Assembly: GCA_977017575.1 (NCBI GenBank)
Contig: CDRNVI010000012.1
Coordinates: forward strand, 1 to 64,000
Direction: 5' to 3'
Length of the DNA stretch: 64,000 nt
DNA from: Paramoeba atlantica
Lineage: Eukaryota; Discosea
Shown: one piece after another, positions 1 through 12,742 of the stretch
Layout: each line of letters starts with the position of its first letter
How positions within the stretch are numbered: the first letter of the stretch is position 1
Made by a program: the position numbers and the translations under genes
The notes under the pieces: model-generated
The model's input: only the letters and a program-made list of their open reading frames with translations
Told to the model about the DNA's origin: nothing
Databases searched by the model: none

Positions 1-1925
1 TGGTCGCGGACAAGGCGAACAAGACGTTGTCGGTTATTGACTCCGGGGTGGGTATGACGAAAGCGGACTTGGTGAATAACCTCGGCACGATTGCTCGATC
101 CGGCACCAAGGCGTTCATGGAGGCCCTGGAATCGGGTGCGGACCTCAGTATGATCGGACAATTCGGTGTCGGGTTCTACTCGGCCTACCTGGTCGCGGAC
201 AAAGTCACTGTCGTCTCGAAGCACAATGACGACGAGGCGCACGTTTGGGAATCCTCCGCGGGTGGCACCTTCACTGTGGCTCCCTGCCCCTCGGCCCCAG
301 TGAAGCGGGGGACAATGATCACGCTGCACCTGAAGGAGGACCAACAGGAGTACCTGGAAGAGCGACGACTGAAGGACCTCGTGAAGAAGCACTCCGAGTT
401 CATCGGCTACGACATCGAGCTACAAGTGGAGCGCACCACGGAGAAGGAAGTTACGGACGACGAGGCGGAGGAGGAAAAGGCGGAGGAAGTGAAACCGGAG
501 GGAGGGGAGGACGAGCCCAAGGTAGAGGAGGCGGAGGAACCCCAGGAGGTGAAGAAGAAGACAAAGAAGGTGAAGGACGTCTCCGTGGAGTATGAGGTGC
601 TGAACAAGAACAAGCCTCTGTGGACAAAGGATCCGAAGGAGGTGTCACAGGAGGAATACGCCGCCTTCTACAAGACCATCAGCAACGACTGGGAGGAGCA
701 TCTCTCCGTCAAACACTTTAGCGTGGAAGGGCAGCTGGAATTCCGCGCAGTACTGTTCGTCCCGAAGCGTGCTCCATTCGACATGTTCGAGCCCAATCGC
801 AAGCGAAACAACATTAAGCTGTACGTGCGTCGTGTCTTCATTATGGACAACTGTGAGGAGATCTGTCCGGAGTGGCTGGCGTTCATTCGAGGCGTCGTCG
901 ACAGCGAAGACCTTCCGTTGAACATCTCCCGTGAGAACCTGCAGCAGAACAAAATCCTGAAGGTGATCCGGAAGAACGTCGTGAAGAAGGCGGTGGAGTT
1001 GTTCGAAGAGCTTGCTGCGGATAAGGACAGTTACAAGAAGTTCTATGAGCACTTCGGGAAGAACATCAAGCTTGGCATTCATGAGGATGCGACGAACCGA
1101 ACCAAACTTTGCGAACTGCTACGCTACAACAGCACGAAGAGCGGCGAAGATGCTACGAGCTTGAAGGACTACGTCACCCGCATGAAGGAGGGCCAGAAGA
1201 GCATCTACTACATCACGGGAGACAGTCGCAAGAAGCTTGAGACATCCCCCTTCCTCGAAGAAGCCAAGCGGCGTGATATGGAAGTCCTGTTCATGGTGGA
1301 TCCCATTGATGAATACGTCATGCAGCAGCTCAAGGACTTTGAGGATAAGAAATTCGTGTGTCTCACCAAGGAGGGCGTCAAGTTTGAAGAAACGGAGGAG
1401 GAGAAGAAGGCACGGGAGGAGAACAAAGCATCCTTCGAGAAGCTTTGCACGACGATCAAAGAGATTCTTGGTGAGAAGGTGGACAAGGTTGTGCTCACCG
1501 AGCGCTTGGCGACCTCCCCCTGTATCCTGGTTACCTCTGAACACGGGTGGAGTGCACACATGGAACAGATCATGAAGCACCAAGCCCTGCGAGACGCTTC
1601 CATGTCCTCGTACATGGTGTCAAAGAAGACAATGGAGATCAATCCGCACCACAGCATTATTAAGGAGCTCCGACGTAAAGCGGATACTGATCAGAACGAC
1701 AAGACCGTGAAGGATCTCGTCATGCTCCTCTTCGATACCGCGTTGTTGACCTCAGGGTTTAACCTTGAAGATCCTTCCTCCTACGGCGAACGCATCCACC
1801 GCATGGTGAAACTCGGCCTCTCCATCGATGACGACGAGCTTCCCCCTGCCCCCGTGGCGGCCAGCTCGGAAATGGATGCTGACGATCTTGCGGAGGGCGA
1901 AGGACGTATGCAGGAGGTCGATTAA
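1..1925 (+). CDS. HSP90: HSP90 copy 1 (5' end cut by window)
   Basis: Cytosolic HSP90 molecular chaperone, a GHKL-ATPase that matures client proteins such as kinases and receptors. The reading frame enters from the left edge (first full codon at base 3), so about the first 65 residues are missing. Visible parts are the remaining N-terminal ATPase domain ([25 protein letters not shown]), an acidic/lysine-rich charged linker, the middle domain with the SRENLQQ catalytic loop, and the C-terminal dimerisation domain ending in MQEVD. Protein sequence matches the majority version, with Glu at position 204 (full-length numbering) and Lys at 476. Confidence 0.97.
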   Translation, partial: VADKANKTLSVIDSGVGMTKADLVNNLGTIARSGTKAFMEALESGADLSMIGQFGVGFYSAYLVADKVTVVSKHNDDEAHVWESSAGGTFTVAPCPSAPVKRGTMITLHLKEDQQEYLEERRLKDLVKKHSEFIGYDIELQVERTTEKEVTDDEAEEEKAEEVKPEGGEDEPKVEEAEEPQEVKKKTKKVKDVSVEYEVLNKNKPLWTKDPKEVSQEEYAAFYKTISNDWEEHLSVKHFSVEGQLEFRAVLFVPKRAPFDMFEPNRKRNNIKLYVRRVFIMDNCEEICPEWLAFIRGVVDSEDLPLNISRENLQQNKILKVIRKNVVKKAVELFEELAADKDSYKKFYEHFGKNIKLGIHEDATNRTKLCELLRYNSTKSGEDATSLKDYVTRMKEGQKSIYYITGDSRKKLETSPFLEEAKRRDMEVLFMVDPIDEYVMQQLKDFEDKKFVCLTKEGVKFEETEEEKKAREENKASFEKLCTTIKEILGEKVDKVVLTERLATSPCILVTSEHGWSAHMEQIMKHQALRDASMSSYMVSKKTMEINPHHSIIKELRRKADTDQNDKTVKDLVMLLFDTALLTSGFNLEDPSSYGERIHRMVKLGLSIDDDELPPAPVAASSEMDADDLAEGEGRMQEVD

Positions 1926-2360
1926 GTCGCTTATCGGTTGATCCTATGAGATCACATTCGGGGAAGGAAATCAATTGCTAAATTTGATCTTTTTGCTTTT
2001 TACGAATTAAGTTCAAGGAACGCTGAAATGCAAGATAATCGCCAGGTTGAGCAAGATATGACACTTTGCTCCTGCAATATCTTTTGTTTTGTGCGAATCA
2101 AAGCAGTTCGTTACGCATGACAATTGTTCACCTTATGCTAGTTTCAAACAGTAAAGTTATTCACGCAACTTTAGGCGACTGGGTGATGGTATAAACTATG
2201 ATATACTCATATGATAAGTACTCCTTTTTAAAGTTAATGTTGGCAATATTCGGGATTTATATTAGAACCTCTTCTTCCTTGCTTGTATACTTTGCTAGAC
2301 CTTATTCGAACTGTTCTTGCAGCCATATTCACCGATTTCACACAGAAATACTAGCCTTCT

Positions 2361-2373
2361 TTTTCATTTTCCT
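2361..2373 (+). promoter_or_regulatory. Pyrimidine-rich leader with TTCATT initiator-like element (HSP90)
   Basis: The sequence TTTTCATTTTCCT, with its A 29 bases before the HSP90 start codon, sits in a nearly pure pyrimidine leader. The same element is present in every spacer of the array. Similar TTCATT elements lie 11-28 bases before the start codons of V-ATPase G (19125), Skp1 (30775), Rpn12 (50996) and the UPF0390 gene (58473). It resembles an initiator of the YCAYTYY type. The function is inferred from position and recurrence only. Confidence 0.4.
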
Positions 2374-2394
2374 CTCTTTCCACTGCATTCCACA

Positions 2395-4512
2395 ATGTCG
2401 GAAACATTTGCGTTCCAAGCGGAGATCAATCAGCTGATGTCTCTCATCATCAACACCTTTTACAGCAATAAGGAGATTTTCTTACGCGAGCTGATCAGCA
2501 ACTCTTCCGACGCCCTGGATAAGATTCGGTATCAAAGCCTTACGAACCCTGAAGTTCTTTCTGCGGATGAGAAGTTGCACATTCAATTGGTCGCGGACAA
2601 GGCGAACAAGACGTTGTCGGTTATTGACTCCGGGGTGGGTATGACGAAAGCGGACTTGGTGAATAACCTCGGCACGATTGCTCGATCCGGCACCAAGGCG
2701 TTCATGGAGGCCCTGGAATCGGGTGCGGACCTCAGTATGATCGGACAATTCGGTGTCGGGTTCTACTCGGCCTACCTGGTCGCGGACAAAGTCACTGTCG
2801 TCTCGAAGCACAATGACGACGAGGCGCACGTTTGGGAATCCTCCGCGGGTGGCACCTTCACTGTGGCTCCCTGCCCCTCGGCCCCAGTGAAGCGGGGGAC
2901 AATGATCACGCTGCACCTGAAGGAGGACCAACAGGAGTACCTGGAAGAGCGACGACTGAAGGACCTCGTGAAGAAGCACTCCGAGTTCATCGGCTACGAC
3001 ATCGAGCTACAAGTGGAGCGCACCACGGAGAAGGAAGTTACGGACGACGAGGCGGAGGAGGAAAAGGCGGAGGAAGTGAAACCGGAGGGAGGGGAGGACG
3101 AGCCCAAGGTAGAGGAGGCGGAGGAACCCCAGGAGGTGAAGAAGAAGACAAAGAAGGTGAAGGACGTCTCCGTGGAGTATGAGGTGCTGAACAAGAACAA
3201 GCCTCTGTGGACAAAGGATCCGAAGGAGGTGTCACAGGAGGAATACGCCGCCTTCTACAAGACCATCAGCAACGACTGGGAGGAGCATCTCTCCGTCAAA
3301 CACTTTAGCGTGGAAGGGCAGCTGGAATTCCGCGCAGTACTGTTCGTCCCGAAGCGTGCTCCATTCGACATGTTCGAGCCCAATCGCAAGCGAAACAACA
3401 TTAAGCTGTACGTGCGTCGTGTCTTCATTATGGACAACTGTGAGGAGATCTGTCCGGAGTGGCTGGCGTTCATTCGAGGCGTCGTCGACAGCGAAGACCT
3501 TCCGTTGAACATCTCCCGTGAGAACCTGCAGCAGAACAAAATCCTGAAGGTGATCCGGAAGAACGTCGTGAAGAAGGCGGTGGAGTTGTTCGAAGAGCTT
3601 GCTGCGGATAAGGACAGTTACAAGAAGTTCTATGAGCACTTCGGGAAGAACATCAAGCTTGGCATTCATGAGGATGCGACGAACCGAACCAAACTTTGCG
3701 AACTGCTACGCTACAACAGCACGAAGAGCGGCGAAGATGCTACGAGCTTGAAGGACTACGTCACCCGCATGAAGGAGGGCCAGAAGAGCATCTACTACAT
3801 CACGGGAGACAGTCGCAAGAATCTTGAGACATCCCCCTTCCTCGAAGAAGCCAAGCGGCGTGATATGGAAGTCCTGTTCATGGTGGATCCCATTGATGAA
3901 TACGTCATGCAGCAGCTCAAGGACTTTGAGGATAAGAAATTCGTGTGTCTCACCAAGGAGGGCGTCAAGTTTGAAGAAACGGAGGAGGAGAAGAAGGCAC
4001 GGGAGGAGAACAAAGCATCCTTCGAGAAGCTTTGCACGACGATCAAAGAGATTCTTGGTGAGAAGGTGGACAAGGTTGTGCTCACCGAGCGCTTGGCGAC
4101 CTCCCCCTGTATCCTGGTTACCTCTGAACACGGGTGGAGTGCACACATGGAACAGATCATGAAGCACCAAGCCCTGCGAGACGCTTCCATGTCCTCGTAC
4201 ATGGTGTCAAAGAAGACAATGGAGATCAATCCGCACCACAGCATTATTAAGGAGCTCCGACGTAAAGCGGATACTGATCAGAACGACAAGACCGTGAAGG
4301 ATCTCGTCATGCTCCTCTTCGATACCGCGTTGTTGACCTCAGGGTTTAACCTTGAAGATCCTTCCTCCTACGGCGAACGCATCCACCGCATGGTGAAACT
4401 CGGCCTCTCCATCGATGACGACGAGCTTCCCCCTGCCCCCGTGGCGGCCAGCTCGGAAATGGATGCTGACGATCTTGCGGAGGGCGAAGGACGTATGCAG
4501 GAGGTCGATTAA
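2395..4512 (+). CDS. HSP90: HSP90 copy 2
   Basis: Full-length cytosolic HSP90, 705 residues, the usual size for the family. I take the start at 2395 ([13 protein letters not shown]), because family members begin exactly here. The ORF stays open 26 codons upstream to an ATG at 2317, but that extension has no family counterpart and is pyrimidine-rich leader sequence. Domains: ATPase about 1-210, charged acidic linker about 210-270, middle domain about 270-520, C-terminal dimerisation domain to the end, closing with MQEVD where TPR co-chaperones dock. Copy-specific change: Lys476 is Asn. The 469 bp spacer before the gene contains a pyrimidine-rich leader with TTTTTCATTTTCC 29 bases before the ATG. 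No perfect heat-shock element was seen in the spacer by eye. Confidence 0.98.
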   Translation: MSETFAFQAEINQLMSLIINTFYSNKEIFLRELISNSSDALDKIRYQSLTNPEVLSADEKLHIQLVADKANKTLSVIDSGVGMTKADLVNNLGTIARSGTKAFMEALESGADLSMIGQFGVGFYSAYLVADKVTVVSKHNDDEAHVWESSAGGTFTVAPCPSAPVKRGTMITLHLKEDQQEYLEERRLKDLVKKHSEFIGYDIELQVERTTEKEVTDDEAEEEKAEEVKPEGGEDEPKVEEAEEPQEVKKKTKKVKDVSVEYEVLNKNKPLWTKDPKEVSQEEYAAFYKTISNDWEEHLSVKHFSVEGQLEFRAVLFVPKRAPFDMFEPNRKRNNIKLYVRRVFIMDNCEEICPEWLAFIRGVVDSEDLPLNISRENLQQNKILKVIRKNVVKKAVELFEELAADKDSYKKFYEHFGKNIKLGIHEDATNRTKLCELLRYNSTKSGEDATSLKDYVTRMKEGQKSIYYITGDSRKNLETSPFLEEAKRRDMEVLFMVDPIDEYVMQQLKDFEDKKFVCLTKEGVKFEETEEEKKAREENKASFEKLCTTIKEILGEKVDKVVLTERLATSPCILVTSEHGWSAHMEQIMKHQALRDASMSSYMVSKKTMEINPHHSIIKELRRKADTDQNDKTVKDLVMLLFDTALLTSGFNLEDPSSYGERIHRMVKLGLSIDDDELPPAPVAASSEMDADDLAEGEGRMQEVD

Positions 4513-4981
4513 GTCGCTTATCGGTTGATCCTATGAGATCACATTCGGGGAAGGAAATCAATTGCTAAATTTGATCTTTTTGCTTTTTACGAATTAAGTT
4601 CAAGGAACGCTGAAATGCAAGATAATCGCCAGGTTGAGCAAGATATGACACTTTGCTCCTGCAATATCTTTTGTTTTGTGCGAATCAAAGCAGTTCGTTA
4701 CGCATGACAATTGTTCACCTTATGCTAGTTTCAAACAGTAAAGTTATTCACGCAACTTTAGGCGACTGGGTGATGGTATAAACTATGATATACTCATATG
4801 ATAAGTACTCCTTTTTAAAGTTAATGTTGGCAATATTCGGGATTTATATTGGAACCTCTTCTTCCTTGCTTGTATACTTTGCTAGACCTTATTCGAACTG
4901 TTCTTGCAGCCATATTCACCGATTTCACACAGAAATACTAGCCTTCTTTTTCATTTTCCTCTCTTTCCACTGCATTCCACA

Positions 4982-7099
4982 ATGTCGGAAACATTTGCGT
5001 TCCAAGCGGAGATCAATCAGCTGATGTCTCTCATCATCAACACCTTTTACAGCAATAAGGAGATTTTCTTACGCGAGCTGATCAGCAACTCTTCCGACGC
5101 CCTGGATAAGATTCGGTATCAAAGCCTTACGAACCCTGAAGTTCTTTCTGCGGATGAGAAGTTGCACATTCAATTGGTCGCGGACAAGGCGAACAAGACG
5201 TTGTCGGTTATTGACTCCGGGGTGGGTATGACGAAAGCGGACTTGGTGAATAACCTCGGCACGATTGCTCGATCCGGCACCAAGGCGTTCATGGAGGCCC
5301 TGGAATCGGGTGCGGACCTCAGTATGATCGGACAATTCGGTGTCGGGTTCTACTCGGCCTACCTGGTCGCGGACAAAGTCACTGTCGTCTCGAAGCACAA
5401 TGACGACGAGGCGCACGTTTGGGAATCCTCCGCGGGTGGCACCTTCACTGTGGCTCCCTGCCCCTCGGCCCCAGTGAAGCGGGGGACAATGATCACGCTG
5501 CACCTGAAGGAGGACCAACAGGAGTACCTGGAAGAGCGACGACTGAAGGACCTCGTGAAGAAGCACTCCGAGTTCATCGGCTACGACATCGAGCTACAAG
5601 TGGAGCGCACCACGGAGAAGGAAGTTACGGACGACGAGGCGGAGGAGGAAAAGGCGGAGGAAGTGAAACCGGAGGGAGGGGAGGACGAGCCCAAGGTAGA
5701 GGAGGCGGAGGAACCCCAGGAGGTGAAGAAGAAGACAAAGAAGGTGAAGGACGTCTCCGTGGAGTATGAGGTGCTGAACAAGAACAAGCCTCTGTGGACA
5801 AAGGACCCGAAGGAGGTGTCACAGGAGGAATACGCCGCCTTCTACAAGACCATCAGCAACGACTGGGAGGAGCATCTCTCCGTCAAACACTTTAGCGTGG
5901 AAGGGCAGCTGGAATTCCGCGCAGTACTGTTCGTCCCGAAGCGTGCTCCATTCGACATGTTCGAGCCCAATCGCAAGCGAAACAACATTAAGCTGTACGT
6001 GCGTCGTGTCTTCATTATGGACAACTGTGAGGAGATCTGTCCGGAGTGGCTGGCGTTCATTCGAGGCGTCGTCGACAGCGAAGACCTTCCGTTGAACATC
6101 TCCCGTGAGAACCTGCAGCAGAACAAAATCCTGAAGGTGATCCGGAAGAACGTCGTGAAGAAGGCGGTGGAGTTGTTCGAAGAGCTTGCTGCGGATAAGG
6201 ACAGTTACAAGAAGTTCTATGAGCACTTCGGGAAGAACATCAAGCTTGGCATTCATGAGGATGCGACGAACCGAACCAAACTTTGCGAACTGCTACGCTA
6301 CAACAGCACGAAGAGCGGCGAAGATGCTACGAGCTTGAAGGACTACGTCACCCGCATGAAGGAGGGCCAGAAGAGCATCTACTACATCACGGGAGACAGT
6401 CGCAAGAAGCTTGAGACATCCCCCTTCCTCGAAGAAGCCAAGCGGCGTGATATGGAAGTCCTGTTCATGGTGGATCCCATTGATGAATACGTCATGCAGC
6501 AGCTCAAGGACTTTGAGGATAAGAAATTCGTGTGTCTCACCAAGGAGGGCGTCAAGTTTGAAGAAACGGAGGAGGAGAAGAAGGCACGGGAGGAGAACAA
6601 AGCATCCTTCGAGAAGCTTTGCACGACGATCAAAGAGATTCTTGGTGAGAAGGTGGACAAGGTTGTGCTCACCGAGCGCTTGGCGACCTCCCCCTGTATC
6701 CTGGTTACCTCTGAACACGGGTGGAGTGCACACATGGAACAGATCATGAAGCACCAAGCCCTGCGAGACGCTTCCATGTCCTCGTACATGGTGTCACAGA
6801 AGACAATGGAGATCAATCCGCACCACAGCATTATTAAGGAGCTCCGACGTAAAGCGGATACTGATCAGAACGACAAGACCGTGAAGGATCTCGTCATGCT
6901 CCTCTTCGATACCGCGTTGTTGACCTCAGGGTTTAACCTTGAAGATCCTTCCTCCTACGGCGAACGCATCCACCGCATGGTGAAACTCGGCCTCTCCATC
7001 GATGACGACGAGCTTCCCCCTGCCCCCGTGGCGGCCAGCTCGGAAATGGATGCTGACGATCTTGCGGAGGGCGAAGGACGTATGCAGGAGGTCGATTAA
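4982..7099 (+). CDS. HSP90: HSP90 copy 3
   Basis: Full-length 705-residue HSP90, the same architecture as its neighbours: ATPase domain, charged linker, middle domain, dimerisation domain and MQEVD tail. The only amino-acid difference from the majority sequence is Lys606 to Gln, in the C-terminal domain within SYMVS(K/Q)KTMEI. It keeps Glu204 like copies 1 and 2. It already carries the silent GAC codon (near 5805) found in copies 4-6, so it is intermediate between the two halves of the array. Transcription is presumably driven by the spacer before it, as for each copy; a polycistronic origin cannot be excluded. Confidence 0.98.
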   Translation: MSETFAFQAEINQLMSLIINTFYSNKEIFLRELISNSSDALDKIRYQSLTNPEVLSADEKLHIQLVADKANKTLSVIDSGVGMTKADLVNNLGTIARSGTKAFMEALESGADLSMIGQFGVGFYSAYLVADKVTVVSKHNDDEAHVWESSAGGTFTVAPCPSAPVKRGTMITLHLKEDQQEYLEERRLKDLVKKHSEFIGYDIELQVERTTEKEVTDDEAEEEKAEEVKPEGGEDEPKVEEAEEPQEVKKKTKKVKDVSVEYEVLNKNKPLWTKDPKEVSQEEYAAFYKTISNDWEEHLSVKHFSVEGQLEFRAVLFVPKRAPFDMFEPNRKRNNIKLYVRRVFIMDNCEEICPEWLAFIRGVVDSEDLPLNISRENLQQNKILKVIRKNVVKKAVELFEELAADKDSYKKFYEHFGKNIKLGIHEDATNRTKLCELLRYNSTKSGEDATSLKDYVTRMKEGQKSIYYITGDSRKKLETSPFLEEAKRRDMEVLFMVDPIDEYVMQQLKDFEDKKFVCLTKEGVKFEETEEEKKAREENKASFEKLCTTIKEILGEKVDKVVLTERLATSPCILVTSEHGWSAHMEQIMKHQALRDASMSSYMVSQKTMEINPHHSIIKELRRKADTDQNDKTVKDLVMLLFDTALLTSGFNLEDPSSYGERIHRMVKLGLSIDDDELPPAPVAASSEMDADDLAEGEGRMQEVD

Positions 7100-7568
7100 G
7101 TCGCTTATCGGTTGATCCTATGAGATCACATTCGGGGAAGGAAATCAATTGCTAAATTTGATCTTTTTGCTTTTTACGAATTAAGTTCAAGGAACGCTGA
7201 AATGCAAGATAATCGCCAGGTTGAGCAAGATATGACACTTTGCTCCTGCAATATCTTTTGTTTTGTGCGAATCAAAGCAGTTCGTTACGCATGACAATTG
7301 TTCACCTTATGCTAGTTTCAAACAGTAAAGTTATTCACGCAACTTTAGGCGACTGGGTGATGGTATAAACTATGATATACTCATATGATAAGTACTCCTT
7401 TTTAAAGTTAATGTTGGCAATATTCGGGATTTATATTGGAACCTCTTCTTCCTTGCTTGTATACTTTGCTAGACCTTATTCGAACTGTTCTTGCAGCCAT
7501 ATTCACCGATTTCACACAGAAATACTAGCCTTCTTTTTCATTTTCCTCTCTTTCCACTGCATTCCACA

Positions 7569-9686
7569 ATGTCGGAAACATTTGCGTTCCAAGCGGAGAT
7601 CAATCAGCTGATGTCTCTCATCATCAACACCTTTTACAGCAATAAGGAGATTTTCTTACGCGAGCTGATCAGCAACTCTTCCGACGCCCTGGATAAGATT
7701 CGGTATCAAAGCCTTACGAACCCTGAAGTTCTTTCTGCGGATGAGAAGTTGCACATTCAATTGGTCGCGGACAAGGCGAACAAGACGTTGTCTGTTATTG
7801 ACTCCGGGGTGGGTATGACGAAAGCGGACTTGGTGAATAACCTCGGCACGATTGCTCGATCCGGCACCAAGGCGTTCATGGAGGCCCTGGAATCGGGTGC
7901 GGACCTCAGTATGATCGGACAATTCGGTGTCGGGTTCTACTCGGCCTACCTGGTCGCGGACAAAGTCACTGTCGTCTCGAAGCACAATGACGACGAGGCG
8001 CACGTTTGGGAATCCTCCGCGGGTGGCACCTTCACTGTGGCTCCCTGCCCCTCGGCCCCAGTGAAGCGGGGGACAATGATCACGCTGCACCTGAAGGAGG
8101 ACCAACAGGAGTACCTGGAAGAGCGACGACTGAAGGACCTCGTGAAGAAGCACTCCGAGTTCATCGGCTACGACATCAAGCTACAAGTGGAGCGCACCAC
8201 GGAGAAGGAAGTTACGGACGACGAGGCGGAGGAGGAAAAGGCGGAGGAAGTGAAACCGGAGGGAGGGGAGGACGAGCCCAAGGTAGAGGAGGCGGAGGAA
8301 CCCCAGGAGGTGAAGAAGAAGACAAAGAAGGTGAAGGACGTCTCCGTGGAGTATGAGGTGCTGAACAAGAACAAGCCTCTGTGGACAAAGGACCCGAAGG
8401 AGGTGTCACAGGAGGAATACGCCGCCTTCTACAAGACCATCAGCAACGACTGGGAGGAGCATCTCTCCGTCAAACACTTTAGCGTGGAAGGGCAGCTGGA
8501 ATTCCGCGCAGTACTGTTCGTCCCGAAGCGTGCTCCATTCGACATGTTCGAGCCCAATCGCAAGCGAAACAACATTAAGCTGTACGTGCGTCGTGTCTTC
8601 ATTATGGACAACTGTGAGGAGATCTGTCCGGAGTGGCTGGCGTTCATTCGAGGCGTCGTCGACAGCGAAGACCTTCCGTTGAACATCTCCCGTGAGAGCC
8701 TGCAGCAGAACAAAATCCTGAAGGTGATCCGGAAGAACGTCGTGAAGAAGGTGGTGGAGTTGTTCGAAGTGCTTGCTGCGGATAAGGACAGTTACAAGAA
8801 GTTCTATGAGCACTTCGGGAAGAACATCAAGCTTGGCATTCATGAGGATGCGACGAACCGAACCAAACTTTGCGAACTGCTACGCTACAACAGCACGAAG
8901 AGCGGCGAAGATGCTACGAGCTTGAAGGACTACGTCACCCGCATGAAGGAGGGCCAGAAGAGCATCTACTACATCACGGGAGACAGTCGCAAGAAGCTTG
9001 AGACATCCCCCTTCCTCGAAGAAGCCAAGCGGCGTGATATGGAAGTCCTGTTCATGGTGGATCCCATTGATGAATACGTCATGCAGCAGCTCAAGGACTT
9101 TGAGGATAAGAAATTCGTGTGTCTCACCAAGGAGGGCGTCAAGTTTGAAGAAACGGAGGAGGAGAAGAAGGCACGGGAGGAGAACAAAGCGTCCTTCGAG
9201 AAGCTTTGCACGACGATCAAAGAGATTCTTGGTGAGAAGGTGGACAAGGTTGTGCTCACCGAGCGCTTGGCGACCTCCCCCTGTATCCTGGTTACCTCTG
9301 AACACGGGTGGAGTGCACACATGGAACAGATCATGAAGCACCAAGCCCTGCGAGACGCTTCCATGTCCTCGTACATGGTGTCAAAGAAGACAATGGAGAT
9401 CAATCCGCACCACAGCATTATTAAGGAGCTCCGACGTAAAGCGGATACTGATCAGAACGACAAGACCGTGAAGGATCTCGTCATGCTCCTCTTCGATACC
9501 GCGTTGTTGACCTCAGGGTTTAACCTTGAAGATCCTTCCTCCTACGGCGAACGCATCCACCGCATGGTGAAACTCGGCCTCTCCATCGATGACGACGAGC
9601 TTCCCCCTGCCCCCGTGGCGGCCAGCTCGGAAATGGATGCTGACGATCTTGCGGAGGGCGAAGGACGTATGCAGGAGGTCGATTAA
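7569..9686 (+). CDS. HSP90: HSP90 copy 4, the most diverged copy
   Basis: Full-length 705-residue HSP90 with intact domains and MQEVD end. It differs most from its neighbours: Glu204 to Lys (shared with copies 5 and 6), plus three private changes within 25 residues, Asn377 to Ser, Ala395 to Val and Glu401 to Val. Asn377 lies inside the SRENLQQ catalytic loop of the middle domain, between the Arg and the Gln that in the HSP90 family contact the ATP gamma-phosphate; both of those are kept. One silent change near 7792 is also private. Otherwise nearly identical at DNA level, so these replacements are recent. They may be drifting in a redundant copy or may mark a slightly specialised isoform. Confidence 0.97.
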   Translation: MSETFAFQAEINQLMSLIINTFYSNKEIFLRELISNSSDALDKIRYQSLTNPEVLSADEKLHIQLVADKANKTLSVIDSGVGMTKADLVNNLGTIARSGTKAFMEALESGADLSMIGQFGVGFYSAYLVADKVTVVSKHNDDEAHVWESSAGGTFTVAPCPSAPVKRGTMITLHLKEDQQEYLEERRLKDLVKKHSEFIGYDIKLQVERTTEKEVTDDEAEEEKAEEVKPEGGEDEPKVEEAEEPQEVKKKTKKVKDVSVEYEVLNKNKPLWTKDPKEVSQEEYAAFYKTISNDWEEHLSVKHFSVEGQLEFRAVLFVPKRAPFDMFEPNRKRNNIKLYVRRVFIMDNCEEICPEWLAFIRGVVDSEDLPLNISRESLQQNKILKVIRKNVVKKVVELFEVLAADKDSYKKFYEHFGKNIKLGIHEDATNRTKLCELLRYNSTKSGEDATSLKDYVTRMKEGQKSIYYITGDSRKKLETSPFLEEAKRRDMEVLFMVDPIDEYVMQQLKDFEDKKFVCLTKEGVKFEETEEEKKAREENKASFEKLCTTIKEILGEKVDKVVLTERLATSPCILVTSEHGWSAHMEQIMKHQALRDASMSSYMVSKKTMEINPHHSIIKELRRKADTDQNDKTVKDLVMLLFDTALLTSGFNLEDPSSYGERIHRMVKLGLSIDDDELPPAPVAASSEMDADDLAEGEGRMQEVD

Positions 9687-10155
9687 GTCGCTTATCGGTT
9701 GATCCTATGAGATCACATTCGGGGAAGGAAATCAATTGCTAAATTTGATCTTTTTGCTTTTTACGAATTAAGTTCAAGGAACGCTGAAATGCAAGATAAT
9801 CGCCAGGTTGAGCAAGATATGACACTTTGCTCCTGCAATATCTTTTGTTTTGTGCGAATCAAAGCAGTTCGTTACGCATGACAATTGTTCACCTTATGCT
9901 AGTTTCAAACAGTAAAGTTATTCACGCAACTTTAGGCGACTGGGTGATGGTATAAACTATGATATACTCATATGATAAGTACTCCTTTTTAAAGTTAATG
10001 TTGGCAATATTCGGGATTTATATTGGAACCTCTTCTTCCTTGCTTGTATACTTTGCTAGACCTTATTCGAACTGTTCTTGCAGCCATATTCACCGATTTC
10101 ACACAGAAATACTAGCCTTCTTTTTCATTTTCCTCTCTTTCCACTGCATTCCACA

Positions 10156-12273
10156 ATGTCGGAAACATTTGCGTTCCAAGCGGAGATCAATCAGCTGATG
10201 TCTCTCATCATCAACACCTTTTACAGCAATAAGGAGATTTTCTTACGCGAGCTGATCAGCAACTCTTCCGACGCCCTGGATAAGATTCGGTATCAAAGCC
10301 TTACGAACCCTGAAGTTCTTTCTGCGGATGAGAAGTTGCACATTCAATTGGTCGCGGACAAGGCGAACAAGACGTTGTCGGTTATTGACTCCGGGGTGGG
10401 TATGACGAAAGCGGACTTGGTGAATAACCTCGGCACGATTGCTCGATCCGGCACCAAGGCGTTCATGGAGGCCCTGGAATCGGGTGCGGACCTCAGTATG
10501 ATCGGACAATTCGGTGTCGGGTTCTACTCGGCCTACCTGGTCGCGGACAAAGTCACTGTCGTCTCGAAGCACAATGACGACGAGGCGCACGTTTGGGAAT
10601 CCTCCGCGGGTGGCACCTTCACTGTGGCTCCCTGCCCCTCGGCCCCAGTGAAGCGGGGGACAATGATCACGCTGCACCTGAAGGAGGACCAACAGGAGTA
10701 CCTGGAAGAGCGACGACTGAAGGACCTCGTGAAGAAGCACTCCGAGTTCATCGGCTACGACATCAAGCTACAAGTGGAGCGCACCACGGAGAAGGAAGTT
10801 ACGGACGACGAGGCGGAGGAGGAAAAGGCGGAGGAAGTGAAACCGGAGGGAGGGGAGGACGAGCCCAAGGTAGAGGAGGCGGAGGAACCCCAGGAGGTGA
10901 AGAAGAAGACAAAGAAGGTGAAGGACGTCTCCGTGGAGTATGAGGTGCTGAACAAGAACAAGCCTCTGTGGACAAAGGACCCGAAGGAGGTGTCACAGGA
11001 GGAATACGCCGCCTTCTACAAGACCATCAGCAACGACTGGGAGGAGCATCTCTCCGTCAAACACTTTAGCGTGGAAGGGCAGCTGGAATTCCGCGCAGTA
11101 CTGTTCGTCCCGAAGCGTGCTCCATTCGACATGTTCGAGCCCAATCGCAAGCGAAACAACATTAAGCTGTACGTGCGTCGTGTCTTCATTATGGACAACT
11201 GTGAGGAGATCTGTCCGGAGTGGCTGGCGTTCATTCGAGGCGTCGTCGACAGCGAAGACCTTCCGTTGAACATCTCCCGTGAGAACCTGCAGCAGAACAA
11301 AATCCTGAAGGTGATCCGGAAGAACGTCGTGAAGAAGGCGGTGGAGTTGTTCGAAGAGCTTGCTGCGGATAAGGACAGTTACAAGAAGTTCTATGAGCAC
11401 TTCGGGAAGAACATCAAGCTTGGCATTCATGAGGATGCGACGAACCGAACCAAACTTTGCGAACTGCTACGCTACAACAGCACGAAGAGCGGCGAAGATG
11501 CTACGAGCTTGAAGGACTACGTCACCCGCATGAAGGAGGGCCAGAAGAGCATCTACTACATCACGGGAGACAGTCGCAAGAAGCTTGAGACATCCCCCTT
11601 CCTCGAAGAAGCCAAGCGGCGTGATATGGAAGTCCTGTTCATGGTGGATCCCATTGATGAATACGTCATGCAGCAGCTCAAGGACTTTGAGGATAAGAAA
11701 TTCGTGTGTCTCACCAAGGAGGGCGTCAAGTTTGAAGAAACGGAGGAGGAGAAGAAGGCACGGGAGGAGAACAAAGCGTCCTTCGAGAAGCTTTGCACGA
11801 CGATCAAAGAGATTCTTGGTGAGAAGGTGGACAAGGTTGTGCTCACCGAGCGCTTGGCGACCTCCCCCTGTATCCTGGTTACCTCTGAACACGGGTGGAG
11901 TGCACACATGGAACAGATCATGAAGCACCAAGCCCTGCGAGACGCTTCCATGTCCTCGTACATGGTGTCAAAGAAGACAATGGAGATCAATCCGCACCAC
12001 AGCATTATTAAGGAGCTCCGACGTAAAGCGGATACTGATCAGAACGACAAGACCGTGAAGGATCTCGTCATGCTCCTCTTCGATACCGCGTTGTTGACCT
12101 CAGGGTTTAACCTTGAAGATCCTTCCTCCTACGGCGAACGCATCCACCGCATGGTGAAACTCGGCCTCTCCATCGATGACGACGAGCTTCCCCCTGCCCC
12201 CGTGGCGGCCAGCTCGGAAATGGATGCTGACGATCTTGCGGAGGGCGAAGGACGTATGCAGGAGGTCGATTAA
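10156..12273 (+). CDS. HSP90: HSP90 copy 5
   Basis: Full-length 705-residue HSP90, differing from the majority protein only by Lys at position 204, at the border between the ATPase domain and the charged linker ([14 protein letters not shown]). The catalytic-loop residues changed in copy 4 are the usual ones here. Start at ATG 10156, chosen as for copy 2. Shares the GCG codon variant (near 11777) with copies 4 and 6, placing it in the right-hand block of the array. Confidence 0.98.
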   Translation: MSETFAFQAEINQLMSLIINTFYSNKEIFLRELISNSSDALDKIRYQSLTNPEVLSADEKLHIQLVADKANKTLSVIDSGVGMTKADLVNNLGTIARSGTKAFMEALESGADLSMIGQFGVGFYSAYLVADKVTVVSKHNDDEAHVWESSAGGTFTVAPCPSAPVKRGTMITLHLKEDQQEYLEERRLKDLVKKHSEFIGYDIKLQVERTTEKEVTDDEAEEEKAEEVKPEGGEDEPKVEEAEEPQEVKKKTKKVKDVSVEYEVLNKNKPLWTKDPKEVSQEEYAAFYKTISNDWEEHLSVKHFSVEGQLEFRAVLFVPKRAPFDMFEPNRKRNNIKLYVRRVFIMDNCEEICPEWLAFIRGVVDSEDLPLNISRENLQQNKILKVIRKNVVKKAVELFEELAADKDSYKKFYEHFGKNIKLGIHEDATNRTKLCELLRYNSTKSGEDATSLKDYVTRMKEGQKSIYYITGDSRKKLETSPFLEEAKRRDMEVLFMVDPIDEYVMQQLKDFEDKKFVCLTKEGVKFEETEEEKKAREENKASFEKLCTTIKEILGEKVDKVVLTERLATSPCILVTSEHGWSAHMEQIMKHQALRDASMSSYMVSKKTMEINPHHSIIKELRRKADTDQNDKTVKDLVMLLFDTALLTSGFNLEDPSSYGERIHRMVKLGLSIDDDELPPAPVAASSEMDADDLAEGEGRMQEVD

Positions 12274-12742
12274 GTCGCTTATCGGTTGATCCTATGAGAT
12301 CACATTCGGGGAAGGAAATCAATTGCTAAATTTGATCTTTTTGCTTTTTACGAATTAAGTTCAAGGAACGCTGAAATGCAAGATAATCGCCAGGTTGAGC
12401 AAGATATGACACTTTGCTCCTGCAATATCTTTTGTTTTGTGCGAATCAAAGCAGTTCGTTACGCATGACAATTGTTCACCTTATGCTAGTTTCAAACAGT
12501 AAAGTTATTCACGCAACTTTAGGCGACTGGGTGATGGTATAAACTATGATATACTCATATGATAAGTACTCCTTTTTAAAGTTAATGTTGGCAATATTCG
12601 GGATTTATATTGGAACCTCTTCTTCCTTGCTTGTATACTTTGCTAGACCTTATTCGAACTGTTCTTGCAGCCATATTCACCGATTTCACACAGAAATACT
12701 AGCCTTCTTTTTCATTTTCCTCTCTTTCCACTGCATTCCACA

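Noticed and set aside
2317-2394. N-terminal extension of HSP90 starting at an upstream ATG
   Set aside because: It has no counterpart in the HSP90 family and translates pyrimidine-rich leader sequence. [13 protein letters not shown] is the regular N-terminus.
2085-2394. Heat-shock elements in the HSP90 spacer
   Set aside because: GAA and TTC blocks are present (for example GGAACCTCTTC) but the spacing does not give alternating nGAAn units.
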